From NCBI RefSeq assembly GCF_000203795.2, contig NW_006281112.1, positions 62,001 to 126,000 on the forward strand: 64,000 nucleotides of DNA. Direction: 5' to 3'. Positions 10,659-28,746 of the stretch are shown here, one piece after another. This DNA comes from Batrachochytrium dendrobatidis JAM81. Its lineage: Eukaryota; Chytridiomycota; Chytridiomycetes; Rhizophydiales. Each line of letters starts with the position of its first letter. The first letter of the stretch is position 1. Below the pieces are notes generated by a model. It had not been told where the DNA came from, did not search any database, and saw only the letters and a program-made list of their open reading frames with translations. The translations under genes and the position numbers were made by a program.

Positions 10659-13388
10659 TTATGCTTGAAGTCGGCCTACAGAAATTTCTCCAGCGTCTTC
10701 TTTAACTTGCAATAATGCCTCGTTAATATCTATTATTGGAGGTCTGTTTTTTAATGCGAACTGTCGTACATCATCTAATGTTGTATAATGCATCCGCCGA
10801 TATGATTGTGAGTCGGCCATTTGCATATTCATTCTCACAAAATCTTGCAAAAGGTCCATGTGGTTACTTGTAAAACTGTCCAATATCATCAGTGTTGGAA
10901 GGTTTGTTGGTATACCTAAATAGTTTTAAAGTTAATGATACAGCTGTCAATATAGAATCGCTTGAGTGCGAGTAGTGCACTTTTACATAATTCTTAGAAC
11001 GAAATGCAAGATATACCTTGTGATGCATAAATACTATTTTGGTTTGCAGGTTCGCGATGCAAGGATGCTGCTGATTCAGAATGCAACAATTTTTCAGATT
11101 CAGATTCTTTACGGCTTGAATGATTGTGCCGACTATCAGACACTTCAAATTTCTTCTCGTCTACAATATGAGTTTTGCTTTCGTTTTGTAAAACCGTATT
11201 CAAATGATCTAGTGCATTTGTTACTGCACTCACATCAGCTTTTAAACCTGATTTATTTTGCGATTCGAGTGGTTTTGGTGCGGTTTTTGCACAACACCCA
11301 CATGCATGATATCCACTGCATTGTGAAAAAATCGGATTTGGCTGTGTATGACCTGATGGATGTATTGGCTGGTATATTCCATAGTGTAAAAAGTTTGGCG
11401 GTGTGGTGTATGCATTCCATGAATTTGGATACATTGCTGGATGAAAATTTGCCGGCGTGAAATTGAGATTTGGCTGTGGATAGTATGGATTGTTTGGTGC
11501 GTAGTGGGGAAAGTTTTGTGATGATGGCTGAGTAACTGATATATGTGGTTGAGCAATACCTGACGGAAGAGCGTGTTGCAATGGATTCGTTACAAAAGGC
11601 TGCTCTAAATGCTGCTTATTTGCCAATTCAAAAACATCGGGTACTACAGCTTGAGCCAGAGTTACAGCTGTTGCTTTAGTAGCAGCAATAGGTATACCAT
11701 TTTTTGGCATTAAATTGATGGTTTTTGTAAGATTCGTATCTTTGTTCAAAAGTTGGTTTAAAATCGCAGTGTCCTGTGTCTGCTGTGGTACAATTGATGG
11801 TGTGACTATCGGCTGATGTGGATCTTCAATGGTAGAAACCTGCAAACTTTTTTTAAGGCTGGAAGATGAAATGTCTTCAGATATATCTGCGTCTTCAGCA
11901 GTCAGAAATTCTTCCAAAATGTCATCAGATATATTTGAAGATGTATGCGGTATGTTTGGAGATTTCATAGAAACAGTGAATGATGTATTGGCTATGGACA
12001 ATCTATTTCCAGTTTCGTGTCTTGCTGATTCGACCAAAGTCGGCATGATCTTGATTGAAGTTGATGTAGGTATAACAACTGGTTTAGGTTCGGCAACTGG
12101 TTTAGGAATAGCCACTGTATCATGTGGCATGATTGAAGTAATGACAGAAGATTGATTTTGTGCAACGTTAGATTTCTCCTTTGTCTCGCTGGATACAAAA
12201 AATTCTTTCTGTACAACGTTTGGTGAGCTATGTAGCTTGACAATAGGATCATTGACGGAAATCAAACTTTTTGATCGCATATTCAAAAACGCTTCAAAAT
12301 CACTACCAATACTATCAGCGCTTTCAAGATGGTGAGAGCTAGATGTATCTAAATCTTTAGCAGAAACAGTGGATTGTAGTAGAGTATGATTTGTACCAAA
12401 TGTTGACATGTGTCCAGAGGTAGACAGTCGGAAATCGCGAGGCTCTACCAGACTGACGCGCTTACCGGATTTCTTGAAATGAATATTCAATTTGACATCA
12501 TTGTTCTCAATGTCTTCCTCAAGACTGACACTATCAGAGTCAGTTTCTATATCTCCAACAGCTTTACTCTTTTCCAGCGTGGATATAGCAGTTGTTTTTA
12601 TCGGAGACACAGTTTTTTTCAAATAGGACGACACTGGAGTCGCAGGAGTTGATGAAACGCCATCCGTGTGCTTTGGTTCTAGTTTATGCTTTATAGATTG
12701 GACTGGTGCAGATGATACTGATTTTTGATGGGGAATTTGTGGGTTGTCTAGCGAGGCAGTTTTTGAAGAATGTTTGTCGTTTCGTTTGTATTCAGCAGGA
12801 CTAGAAATCGAAGCAGATGTAGGTTTATGGCTAGCAGTATTTTCTGCCTGTCTTGTTTTCAAGGATGCAAGATAAGCTTTCAGCTCGGCATCTTCATTGT
12901 CATCTGTACCATCTTTAGATGTCTCTGTTTGCGCTCTGCCATGCTTAGTCGATTTAGTACTTATAAAATCATCATGGTCTATATTATTACTTAGACTATC
13001 TGTATATCCATCGTTTGAAGTAAATAATGATTGTCTTTGCAATGAATATGATTGTGGCTGATGATGAGATATAGACTGAGCGTGTCTGATGGCAGGAGCG
13101 AGGTCGGATGAAGTAAGAGTAGATTTGGGAGCGGAACCTAGAGTGCGACGAGTGTTGGGACTATTTCCAATGCTAGCCGCATTCAACATGGCTTGTGCAC
13201 GTTCAAGAGCAGAGCTGGCAGTTCCTTTAGTTAGTTTATAAGATGAAACCTCGCCAGATACACGAGAACCAGTTGCCGTTGGCTGTATCTGTCCTCTCAT
13301 TGTCGATGTTGAGCTGCAAAACGCCGCAAAGTTGAAAATTCTACTTTTCAACTCGTTACTCACTATTGCCACCGTTACTGTTATCCAT
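10659..13388 (-). CDS. DUF4614 / C19orf44-like protein
   Basis: Reconstructed as complement(join(10659..10915,11017..13313,13360..13388)), 860 aa. The first exon (MDNSNGGNSD) uses a weak GTAACG donor; otherwise translation would start at the Met of MRGQIQP in exon 2. Most of the protein is Ser/Thr/Pro/Gln-rich and disordered. Short conserved-looking islands are DAELKAYLASLKTRQ, HFKKSGKRVSLVEPRDF and DDILEEFLTAEDADIS. A Pro/Tyr/Asn-rich segment precedes a Cys cluster (CSGYHACGCCAK). The last ~80 residues (LLQDFVRMNMQMADSQSYR, then HYTTLDDVRQFALKNRPP) resemble the C-terminal domain of animal C19orf44, whose function is unknown. It is head-to-head with ATX1. Confidence 0.6.
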
Positions 13389-13499
13389 GGAGGTATATTG
13401 ATAGATGTGTTGAAACTATATATTTATTGAAATGCTGATATCCACATCTTTCATTGGGAAGCAACAATCGACTAATATCACTGATATCTACATATGTAG

Positions 13500-13846
13500 A
13501 ATACGTATACATACAAAGTTGGCATGACTTGCTCAGGATGCTCTAGTGCTATTGAACGAATTCTTAAAAAGGTACGACTTGTTATAGGAATTACATTATC
13601 CAACTTGTCAGTCAACTGGACTAGATATTGTTTGTCGTTGTATACGTTTAACCCCCTTGCTCTTGACATGCTTGATTGGCGTTCTCATTTTATTTTGAAT
13701 TGCCTATATCGAATATTCAGACAGAAGGAGTGTCTAGCTACGATATTTGTATAGATACTCAAATTGTGCAGGTCAAGACCACTCGAAGCCAGCAGGAAAT
13801 CTTTGATATCATCAAAAAATCTGGCAAGCCAGTTGAAATTCAATAA
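13500..13846 (+). CDS. ATX1: Copper chaperone ATX1-like (first exon unresolved)
   Basis: Two exons are clear: 13500-13571 and 13721-13846. Atx1 is the small cytosolic chaperone that hands Cu(I) to P-type ATPases of the secretory pathway. The copper site MTCSGC follows the first strand (TYKVG), and the first helix is SSAIERILKK. Exon 2 supplies the rest of the ferredoxin-like fold (VSSYDICIDTQIVQVKTTR, then IFDIIKKSGKPVEIQ). An in-frame TAG sits at 13497-13499, so the start codon must lie in a short upstream exon ending before the AG at 13498-13499, or translation begins at the Met of MTCSGC, which would lose the first strand. The upstream exon was not found. Confidence 0.85.
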
Positions 13847-13925
13847 AGCCTGAATTCAGCATGGTCTGAGAAACTACTTGTGCACCGAGTCGGCTGCAAA
13901 AGGGTGGATACCAAGTTTATTCAAT

Positions 13926-15161
13926 TCAGTCATACATTTGATTGAGATGATGCAATAAATCAAGCCTATTCAGATCTCTAACTTTGTCATTGGTTGTCTT
14001 TTTGACCTATATGGTTTTGAATGCATTGGGAATAGTGAGTAGCTGATTCAATTTCGTGGTAGACAGTTGAATATAGTACTGATAATTGACCACCTTGAGT
14101 TTGATCTTTTTCCCTGTAATCACACTGCGCCGCTCAGGCTCACTCTCGTTGCTTGAAGGCGACAATGAACGAGATCTTTTCTTTTTACTCTGATGTTCAA
14201 AGAAATGATCAAGTTATAAGTGAGCAATTATTAAAAAATGGACACAATGGGGTTAGATTGGCATACTGTCGATTCGATGTAGTAACATGAGCAATATACC
14301 TTTGATTTTGAAGATTTTTTGTGATGTTTGTCCTTTTTATGATTCTTTCGGCTCTTGCGTTGCTCTAATAAGGCATAGCGAATTGGTCAGTTTTTTAGAT
14401 ACGAATACACAGCCAGATCCAATAAATGCCTACCACGATATGAGTGGCTAGTGGAACGTGAAGAAGCAGACGACTCAGATCCCGAATCAGTGCTGGAGTA
14501 AGAATCTCGAGATTTACTACGGCTCTTGCGACTAGATTTACTCTTGCTCTTTCGGGAGGGGCTAGAATGGTTTTTATTTTGACGACTCTCGTCGCAATCT
14601 ACACTGGATTTGTCCAAACTCTTTGCACCACGGCTCTCGTCGTCATTGGCATGGTCAGCATCTAACTCTCGGTCGATCAAAAAGGCATTTACCCAATACA
14701 ATAAAGCATATAGAAAGTTTAGATCCATTATTGAGCAGTTGTGCCAATATAGATTTGAATGTATCGGCCAAGTGGCCAACGAGCAGGTTGACAAATGCCA
14801 TTGGATTTAGTCCGTATAAGCAAAGCGTCATTCAACAGAATCATAAAGTAAGCCAGACTGTTGCAAATCCATATGCGGTTGTTCAAGAACTCGGTAATGG
14901 CAACCAGCACATACCTCTGCTCCTGTTTCGCTCTCTACTCCTGTTTTCGCTTTTGGATTTATGTTTGTCTTGTCTGCTTACTCGGTCATTGTCCTTGCCA
15001 TGATGCCTGCTTCTTTCTTTTTTATTGGAGCCATGCCGAGAGTCGTGGCTCTGACTGTAATGTCCATCCTCATACTCATTGTCATCTCTCTTCTTTCTCC
15101 TCCCCCTATCGCTAGATTCAACCTCACCCGCCGAGCTAGAGATGTTTTGAATAGAACTCAT
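13926..15161 (-). CDS. RS-rich nuclear protein with conserved C-terminus
   Basis: Proposed exons: complement(join(13926..14006,14094..14189,14300..14364,14434..14661,14915..15161)). All are in phase; the 14661 acceptor is the least certain. The ~238-aa product is dominated by Arg/Ser, Lys/Ser and Asp-rich stretches (for example SRKSRSKSRDSYSS), typical of splicing-related or nuclear-speckle proteins. Near the end is VITGKKIKLKVKKTTNDK followed by RLDLLHHLNQMYD and the stop. This looks like a short conserved tail rather than low complexity, but I cannot name the family. The gene is divergent from the WD40 gene, with 138 bp between start codons. Confidence 0.65.
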
Positions 15162-15224
15162 TCAATCCAATTGGGTTGCTGCACAAGCCGAGTCAACAGC
15201 AGCAAAGATATAGTGTCACATGAT

Positions 15225-15234
15225 TTCACGTGAA
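15225..15234. promoter_or_regulatory. Palindromic TTCACGTGAA (E-box core)
   Basis: A perfect 10-bp palindrome with a CACGTG core sits in the 138-bp gap between the divergent RS-rich and WD40 genes. A bHLH or bZIP factor site is inferred from the core only. Related sites occur at 43819, 44516 and 49895, also in divergent gaps. Confidence 0.45.
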
Positions 15235-15299
15235 TAGATTTCATCTTTTTATGCTGCTTCAATAAAATCTTGAATTTGTTTTGCCGCCAATCAAGCTCA

Positions 15300-18200
15300 A
15301 TGTCGTATCTTAATCATGTCCAGCAGGCACATAATAAACGAAAAGAAGACTATAATAGTTTAGATACATCACAGATAAAACCGCACTCAGTTTTACCGTT
15401 TCAGCCTCCAGTTCATCAGCCATCATCCACGTCTTTGGCAGAGTCTACATTGGATTCAAAATCTACCTTCACTTCAAAGGCACGAACTCAATACAGAACA
15501 AAGAAGCAGAAAGGCTCTGGTGAATATGCCAGTCAAAAACAATTATCTGTTAATAATACAACACCTGCGGTAAACTTTTGATTTTGTTGTCCGGATAGTC
15601 GATCTATAGCCGGTTCACCAGGCTGCATAGCTTATAGCGAATGGTTACCAAACTATTGGAATATGTGCATTCAGATTGACTGAAATAGTCGCCTATTATA
15701 TTATATCTTCAAACTAATATTTTTTTAATCGGGTTTAAATATCCAACATACTATTTCTCAGATCGTGCTCGAACGAATTTTGGGACTGACTGTTACTCGG
15801 CCAGCTGGACTTGCTATTAATCCCCAACGAGGTCTTGCTGCGTTTACCTCTGGTGCTACCGCTGTGCTTTATCATATTCAAAAACAACGACAAGTTTCAT
15901 TTATTCATATCTCTACAGGAAATAATCTAGTCTCCGATCTAGCCGCCTCATTACTCCGACCATCTGCTGCGCCAATTGCGTTACGACCAATCACCAGTCT
16001 TGTATTTGATACATCCGGTCAATATCTTGCGCTTGGAGAAGTAATTTGATTTGATCGACTGGTTTCCTGTTTATCTTGAAAGCAAGATGAAACAATCTAT
16101 AAATGTTTTATAAAATTGACTAAAATATTGATTTTTAAAATCTTTACTCGTGTGTTGATACAATACTTAGACTGGACATCATCCTCGCGTTGCAGTATGG
16201 GATTGTGATGCACAGGTGATACTTGCCGAGTTATATGGACACAAGTATGGAATCTCCTCGCTTTGCTTCTCTCCAGACTCGTCATTTATAGTTTCTGTAG
16301 GACACCAACACGATGGGTTTATTTACTTATGGGACTGGCGTCTAAATCAGCATTTAGCTGGTGCTCGAATCGCTTCAAAGGTGTACTTTGGCTGTACCTA
16401 ATTTGACACTTTATTCCACATATTCAAGCCATGCCATTTTAAAATAACTAAATTGAGTTGTGATATTAGATTAATAGCGTTTCATTTGACCCGCTAGGAA
16501 AATTCTTTTTGACTGTAGGTCAGAACCATGCAAAGTTTTGGATGCTTGACAAGATTTTACCACAAACAAAGGTATTGAACTGTGGTGGATGCGTGTATAT
16601 TACCTTTTGTCAAAATAGTGCCATTTTTCTAACAAGGATGGCTTGTAGCTCGCTTCCAATAGGAGTGGAAGTGGTGTAAAACAGGGATATCACATATTAG
16701 AAGGTTGTAATGCATTTCTTGGAGACCATGTGAACTCTGAGTTTGTGGAAGTTTCTAGTTGGAAAGCGTTTTCATCTGCGTTGCCCGGCTCAGATGATTC
16801 ATACGTCTACGCAATCACAAAATCTGGGATTCTTTGTCACTTTAGCACCTCGCGTTACTTGGACAAATGGGTCGATGTTAAAGTAGGCTAAATGCTTTTA
16901 TAAAATAGCTATATATTTAAAATTACAAGTGTGAGAATTATAGTTATTGAAACTATTTTATGGATTTTATGGATTTTAAAATCATAGATGGATTATGCTA
17001 CCTCGCTAGATATTTCGGCACGCCATATCGCCTGTGGTGGTGCCAACGGTTGCATTCGGTGTGTTGATATCCTATTGATGATGCGTATTTGTATCAAATA
17101 TAGCTGGCTGTTGGCACTTATGATTGACTTTACATTGATTCTAGAATGTTTGAGCCATCAACTCTCAGATACATATCGACACTTCCAGGACCACATAGTC
17201 ACATGACGCAAGTAAGCAACACTTGTAGGTGAGTTTGCAAATTGAAATTGTATTGTATTGAACAAGCAAAATGTTGATACCTTTATAGTTTACAGCACAT
17301 GTATCGACCAAATAGCGCGTCAAACTTGCCACTGTATCCAGACATTGTTTCATTACGCCTGATCTCAAACCATCTTGAAGAGGACTGCCTTGTTGTAATA
17401 TACAGCGACAATAGTCTTGTAATTTGGGATGTTTCAGAACCACAGCAGTCAAAAAAGCGTCGCACTATGATGTTCCATAGCAGCTGCGTGTGGGGAGTTG
17501 AACCGATCCCGTACAAACAATTTGGCGATGCTACTTTTGGCTCTTGCTCTTCTGATGGTACCATACGTATTTGGTCAATGGATGACATTGATGCACCCAA
17601 CTCGTATCACAACATTTCAGCAGAGGTGCTACATATTCTCTATGCAGATGAGCATGCTTATCGACAAAGTGTCACTCGAAATGGTGAGACTGTTTTATTC
17701 ACTACTAGAGTGTTCATCACAATGATTTTAGCGGGTTGATTCTTTTATATAAATTTACTAATATACACCGATTAGATATGGGTGCTGTTGATAGTGCAAG
17801 TTTAAACGATAAACAAGAAAAACTGGGTATTAGATGCCTCAAATTTAGTCCTGATGGTAGCCAACTTGCTGCCGGTGACAGAAATGGTATAATTAGGTAT
17901 TTTTACTTTGCTTTGATGATTGCTGTTTTGAAATAATTATGTTGTTAATGGTCTGCAAATTTTAGAGTGTATGAATTTCCACAGATTCGCGAGATTGTCT
18001 CGCTACAAGCACATAATGCAGAAGTGATTTCACTCGACTTTTCTCCATCAGGTATTTATACTTGGCATGGGATTTTTTCAAGACTAAAGAATTGACAATC
18101 ATTAAATGTTATACTGCTGTGCGATTTTATTAGGTCCTAATCTACCAATGATGCTGGCATCCGCAAGTCGTGATCGACTTATTCACCTATTTGACGCATC

Positions 18201-20689
18201 GTCACTTTCTCATGATGGACCATTCGATCTGGTTCAAACATTTAACGATCATACATCAACAATCACTGGACTGAAATTCAGCCATAATGGCCAACGACTT
18301 GTTAGTTGTTCTGCCGACAAATCAGTTATTTTCAGAAAACTGGATCCGCCCAATGTAAGTCTGAATATGTTTGAAGGGGCGGACGAGGCTGAAATCATGA
18401 TAGGTAACCAATTTTTTATTATTTAGCCAGATACAGCGTATGATGTGCCACACTATACATGCTACAGTAACGTACCTATTCGATCAACAGTATACGATAT
18501 GGCTATTGAGCGGTCAAATAAAGCAACAGTGATCATCACGCAAGATCGGCGTCTAGTGTTCATGAATACAGAAACGGGCAAGGTGACACACACACGCAAA
18601 CCAACTTTAGATGCTAGTAGCAGTGATTTGCCACATAGCTCTGCGTCGGCCTTTTCCAGTAATATCTCGTCTACTTTGTTTATTAACAAGGTTGCTATAG
18701 ATCCCAGTGGACTGTTCCTTGCGACGGCATCTTCTGACAAATGCATTCGTATTTTTGATTTTCTTACCGGTGCATGTCTTGGTCGAGCTGTTGGGCATGG
18801 AGATCTCATTACAAGTCTGACATTTATCGATGGCGGTAGACGAGTTGTTTCTGCTAGTTCGGACGGGTGCATATTTGTGTGGTATATTTGTGAGGCAATT
18901 CGCCACCGTATGGCCAGAGGACAACTTATATCACCAGTAAGCAGCCCTCAGCACGCAACAACTTTAATCTCGTCCACAGCCTCATCACCTGTGTCGTTCA
19001 CTACAACGCATGCTGGGACAGAGTATTTTCAAAGTAACATCTCTACACCAGTCTCATTTAACACTACAGATACAAACGCGGCTTTATCAGTTTTGTCTTT
19101 AAAATCTAGTGGAGAATACAATCTGGCTTTCAAAGATAAGTTGGAACACAAGTTTGACGGTAGTGCACCATCTGGAGTATTTGCTTTTGAATTCGACGAA
19201 AGCGATCTTCCAGTTTGGGCTAGATCATCCAAAGAATCCATGAATGAGGATTTGATTGCGAGTCGATCTATTACCGATCGAGTGCAGATTTCCATCAAAG
19301 GACCATGGGCAAATGTAGGCTATATTTCTTTGCTATGTCAATACACCCCATCATTATTTTACTGCTCTCAACTGTTTCTGAACACACTGGTTTCTTATTT
19401 TATGGCTGTATATACTTTAGAGACTCGATGGAAACGCAATTACTCTTTATACAGAGATGCCGGTCTTGGAACCAATTGTTGCTGCAACAGATAGTTTTTC
19501 GTTGAGAAGACGATACTCGATTGAAAGTCGATCATCTCCTATAAAAGAATCTAACCAGTCAACATTTTATAATTCCCCATCAGTCAAGGCTGGGCATATT
19601 TCAGCACAACCCAGCGCAGCATTATCTCTTGCTGAGAGCTCTCCTACTTCTTTAACCAACCCATCTGTAGATCCCGTGAATATCACCGCAGATATTGCAC
19701 TGGGAAATAACGATCCAGAAAAAGATATAGATACAAAGGCCATATCCAAAAATATCCTTGTATCGGTCATGTCAGGAGTGCATATTGTTTCTAAGCCTGA
19801 CAATACTATCAGTGATTTTGCTGAAAGTGATCAAATAGACAAGGATACTACAGCTGACGTAGCTTTACACGATGAACTAATTAAGCCCAGCACATTTTTT
19901 GAGCGTGGTTTGTTTAAGCAAGAGTTGGACAACTTGACATTTGAAGAGTATATGTCGGATAAAGGTCGCTTGGGTCGGTCTGAATCTCGTATGAGCATCT
20001 CTTCTCAGTTTTTTCTCAATCATAGTTCCCAATGTATTGGAAAGCCCGATCATGTACGCCAAATATCTCAAGGCACTTCAGCAAACTCATCTCCAATTGC
20101 ATACACTGAGCCAGTTACATTGCAAAGCGTTACTTCCACTGCTAATGCTGCACACACACAATGGGATGTAAGTAAAAGTCCTTTGATCGCGTCACAGTTT
20201 ACTTTTAGTAAACCAAATGCATCTCTGGAATTGCCACAACCTGAGCTGTCCGATATCACTGGCATGACCAATGATCTAAGAATATCTGACCACGAGCCAG
20301 AGCAGCTTGAGAAAACCTCGGAAGTGGTTTTTCATGCTAGCAATGCATCCATCACCAAGCCTTGTAAAACTTTGGCTGAAACCCCTACTCTAACTGGTTC
20401 AACTTTGCTCACAAGCAATACGGATGATGTAATATTAGCCGAGGTCTCTCTATTTAAGCGACTTGCAGACAAGTTTGCTGAACAATTATTGAATACGAGT
20501 GGCACAACTTCCAACTCTACTTTGAGAAGCATACAAGATGCTATGCAGTACGTCAACTCCATATCTACACATGCTATTAGTGCCCAGGCAAAGCCTGACA
20601 TCACCAAAGACGCGTCTATCAAGGCTATGCTAGAGGCATATTCGGGTATCTTGGTAGATGCAGTTAAAAGCAAATTGGAAAATGTATAA
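15300..20689 (+). CDS. WD40 scaffold protein, WDR62/MAPKBP1-like
   Basis: Thirteen exons: join(15300..15569,15762..16040,16171..16380,16470..16571,16649..16882,16988..17058,17145..17211,17296..17683,17776..17896,17966..18051,18134..18354,18427..19314,19421..20689). All are phase-consistent, giving 1401 aa. Two tandem WD40 propellers (about 90-770) carry WDR62/MAPKBP1 landmarks in order: ILGLTVTRPAGLAINP, HKYGISSLCFSPD, SVGHQHDGFIYLWDW, HSSCVWGVEPIPY, CSSDGTIRIWS, LASASRDRLIHLFDAS, SCSADKSVIFRK, SASSDGCIFVW. The last ~550 residues are Ser/Thr-rich with a terminal helical segment. In animals these proteins scaffold JNK signalling and act at centrosomes and spindle poles; the role in a fungus is inferred. 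It is convergent with MCM10. Confidence 0.88.
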
Positions 20690-20761
20690 ATCGTCAACAA
20701 AAGTTTAATAAATTGAATTAGATGTGATTTATCAATGTTCTGAATGGGTTATTAAACAGGA

Positions 20762-23174
20762 TCAGTCCAGTATCTCAAGTTCAACATCGCTGCTTGGTGG
20801 AGATTTGTCTTTTTGGACATTGGACTTGGATCTTGCAAGAACATGAGCTGATTGTATCCGCGAAATATCTTTACGAACCATTGACAATCTAGGCTCTGAT
20901 ATTGATTTTAGCATAGGATTGACAGGCTGTGTTGTTTTTAATGATTTACTAGGAGAGGTCAATCCAGGCAGTGATACCAATTGGCTACTGTTTACAACGG
21001 GTTTGAATCGATCGCCAGAGATTGGGTTACCACCCATACGAGCAATCGCTGCTGGGCCAAAAATTGAAGCCATACCTGCAGGTGCTATTGTAACGACAAG
21101 CAATACGTGAGTTTAAAGCAAAGTATTTCAGGCTTACCATGAAATAGATAATACGATTGATGGAGCATTGAAAATTTAGCTAAGCTTACCAGGACAATCC
21201 AGGCTCTTATTTAAAGCCCGTAGCGATCTAGCACCAGCAGTATTTGAGCTCATGAGTGATTTTCTGGCAGAGTATATAGATTAAAGTAGTAAATGCAATA
21301 AACTGAATTGGTACTGTGCTGAATATCAAGGAAACATTGCCATTCAGAGTGGTTGCAAGATTTCTTACATTTCAAGAACCTGTTTTGCATTCAAAATTGG
21401 AGGTAATGACTCTTTTCGTTGAGCAACAGCATCAACACCTGTATGAGTTGTAGAAAGAGTTTGGCCAGACAATACATATGTACCATCATTGGAATACGAC
21501 CGTTGTTTCCCAGATAGCTTTTTGCTTGGATTACCGACATGAAATGCTGCATTGCTATTGGCCGATTCAACATGTTTAAATGTTACTTTATCATGCAGCT
21601 AAATAGTCAGTTAAATAAACTGTTACTCACCCTGATGCAAACTCCTGTCTATTGGATTTTGCAGATTTATAGTTTGATGACAAATGGATCTCACAGTATT
21701 GTCCCTGCATCCTGTAAAAAGTAACTATGTTGAATGAAATCAAACATATATTGAGCCAGATCAGAAAAATACAGCAATTAGAAATACCTATCAATTGGCT
21801 GGGAGCAACATTTGTTGTTTTGTAGCGTTCCCTTGCAGTATCCCAAATCAGTAAAATCGGCAATCTTCATCCATTTCTTAGTATGATCTAAATCCAAGCC
21901 CAAAGTTGCTCGACTCTACATCACCCGAGTCAGTATATACATATTTGTCAGTTTAGCAAATAAAACATAATGCTACCTCGGAGGGTCTGATGATTTTGGG
22001 ATTCAAAATGGCCACCAAACTTCCAACTTGCTCATTGGAATGGCTCTGGCATACGTCGCGAAACATAAATAAATTGACCGACGAGCCTCGTAGATCTCCT
22101 ATGCGTAGCATGCAAAATACATCGCCATCCTTTGTCTTTTTACACTCGCTTTTAAAAATAATAATTCCAATAACAACCCAATCTCCAATAATATCATTAT
22201 CTGTCATATTGCTTCTGATTTGAGAAATTGGAATGACTTGTCTATTCAGCATTCGCTCTGCAAACTGGTCTTTTGAAACGAGGCGATTTCTAAAATTGTT
22301 AAAACCAAATGTAAGTGTCTACGCTTTGATTATGGAAAGCATTGAATAGTATAACATTAACATTTAAATCCTACTTTATACGGAATCCTGATATCGGCTC
22401 TATTTCAACAGGTGTATCAACGATTGGCGCAATTTGAGGAACAGGTTGACGTTGATTATGAATCAAAGGCTTTTTAGTTGCAGTGGCATGAACCGAGGTT
22501 TTTGCTAAAGATTGCTTTTTTTGAATTTCTGGCTGAACAGATATTGATTTGATGGTTTCAATATTACATGGCCGCTGTATCAGATTAAGATTGGATTGCG
22601 TCGAGTTTTTTTGGGATGATAAAAGTGGAGTATTGTATTTTTTGGAAGCAGTAGTCTCAGATATGGAATCTGTCGGGTATCCTCGTTTTAAACCTACTAA
22701 AGGCAAAGAATGCAGAACATCAATACCAGCTGTCAATGTTTGAGTAGATCCAGATTAGTACACAAATTCAACTAAATCAATCGCTCCATATTATATGCAA
22801 AGCCGGCTATCCAAGCTACCTGTTGAGTCCTTTTCCAGTTGAGCAACTTCTGACTGAAGTCTTTCGAACTCTAGCCGTTTATGACAGAGTTGTTTCCTCA
22901 TCACGGCCTGCTTCAGAAGCAACTCCTTTCTTTCTTTCATCTGCTGGACTAGAATAATAATGCTTAAATGGTTAATCATAAAGACACCTGTACAGTACAC
23001 CATTGATACAATGGATTTGCAGTGAATACCAACATCTTGCTGAAACTTGCTTTGTAGGTCCAATGCAACATGTTCTGTTTTCATCTCAGCCAGCGATTTT
23101 GCGTCCATGAGCTCGCTGTCCAGTACTTGATCCATACCATCTCCTTCAATGTTATTCCTATCTATACCATTCAT
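20762..23174 (-). CDS. MCM10: DNA replication initiation factor MCM10
   Basis: Nine exons: complement(join(20762..21084,21190..21263,21369..21554,21631..21711,21788..21915,21977..22289,22375..22729,22820..22948,23030..23174)), in phase, 577 aa. Mcm10 binds the CMG helicase and single-stranded DNA and loads polymerase alpha. Order: an N-terminal coiled coil (KQLCHKRLEFERLQSEVAQL); a disordered linker; the OB fold (about 210-315: DWVVIGIIIFKSE, DLRGSSVNLFMFRD, LNPKIIRPSE); and the Mcm10 CCCH zinc finger (GYCKGTLQNNKCC, later YCEIH). A basic tail includes PPILNAKQ and AAIARMGGNPISGDRF. A TTTTACATGAAT motif lies 15 bp upstream of the ATG. Confidence 0.92.
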
Positions 23175-23719
23175 TGGAGTAAAGTTTTATTCATGTAAAA
23201 TAGAACTAAAAGTTCCAAAATGGATAGTAAACAGTTCGTTTACTTGAAAATTACTGGACAATATTCTAAACTCTTTTACTATTTTCTGGTGATTGGCATG
23301 TATGATTACACTCCTGAAACATGCGATCGTTGTTCTCTTGAACTTTCCAAAACAAGAGTCTCGGTTCAAAACTATAAGTTATGAGCATCATATGATGATT
23401 GTTGCGTTTAGAAACAATCATTGCAGAATAAATCTATAAAGCAATTCATTCTACGCGAAGAACTAAATCAACAGAAAGCAATCTGCCGATATTTGCAAAA
23501 CAACAAGCGTAAGCTGGACTAGTTTTATACAAGTAATCGTTCCAAACACAACACTGATGGTTACGAACAATTTTTATTTATTCTCATTCTCTTTGTCGCT
23601 AGTTGAAGCGCATTATAAATCTCGTCCTTGTCTGCCAAGCTTTTCCTCTCTCCCGAATATCTCAATTCATCATCACTTCTTGTGCTTTTTGATAGAAATA
23701 CAACTTGTTTTTTAACAAA
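23175..23719 (-). other. Intergenic region MCM10 / ODAD2
   Basis: About 545 bp lie between the MCM10 start and the ODAD2 stop, both minus-strand genes. It includes the TTTTACATGAAT motif (23189-23200, minus orientation). No ORF or RNA gene is recognised. Confidence 0.4.
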
Positions 23720-28695
<4,976 letters not shown>

Positions 28696-28746
28696 ACTAA
28701 ATTGAAAATGGTTGTCTAAAACTTGGAGAGTAGTAAAGTTTTGAAT

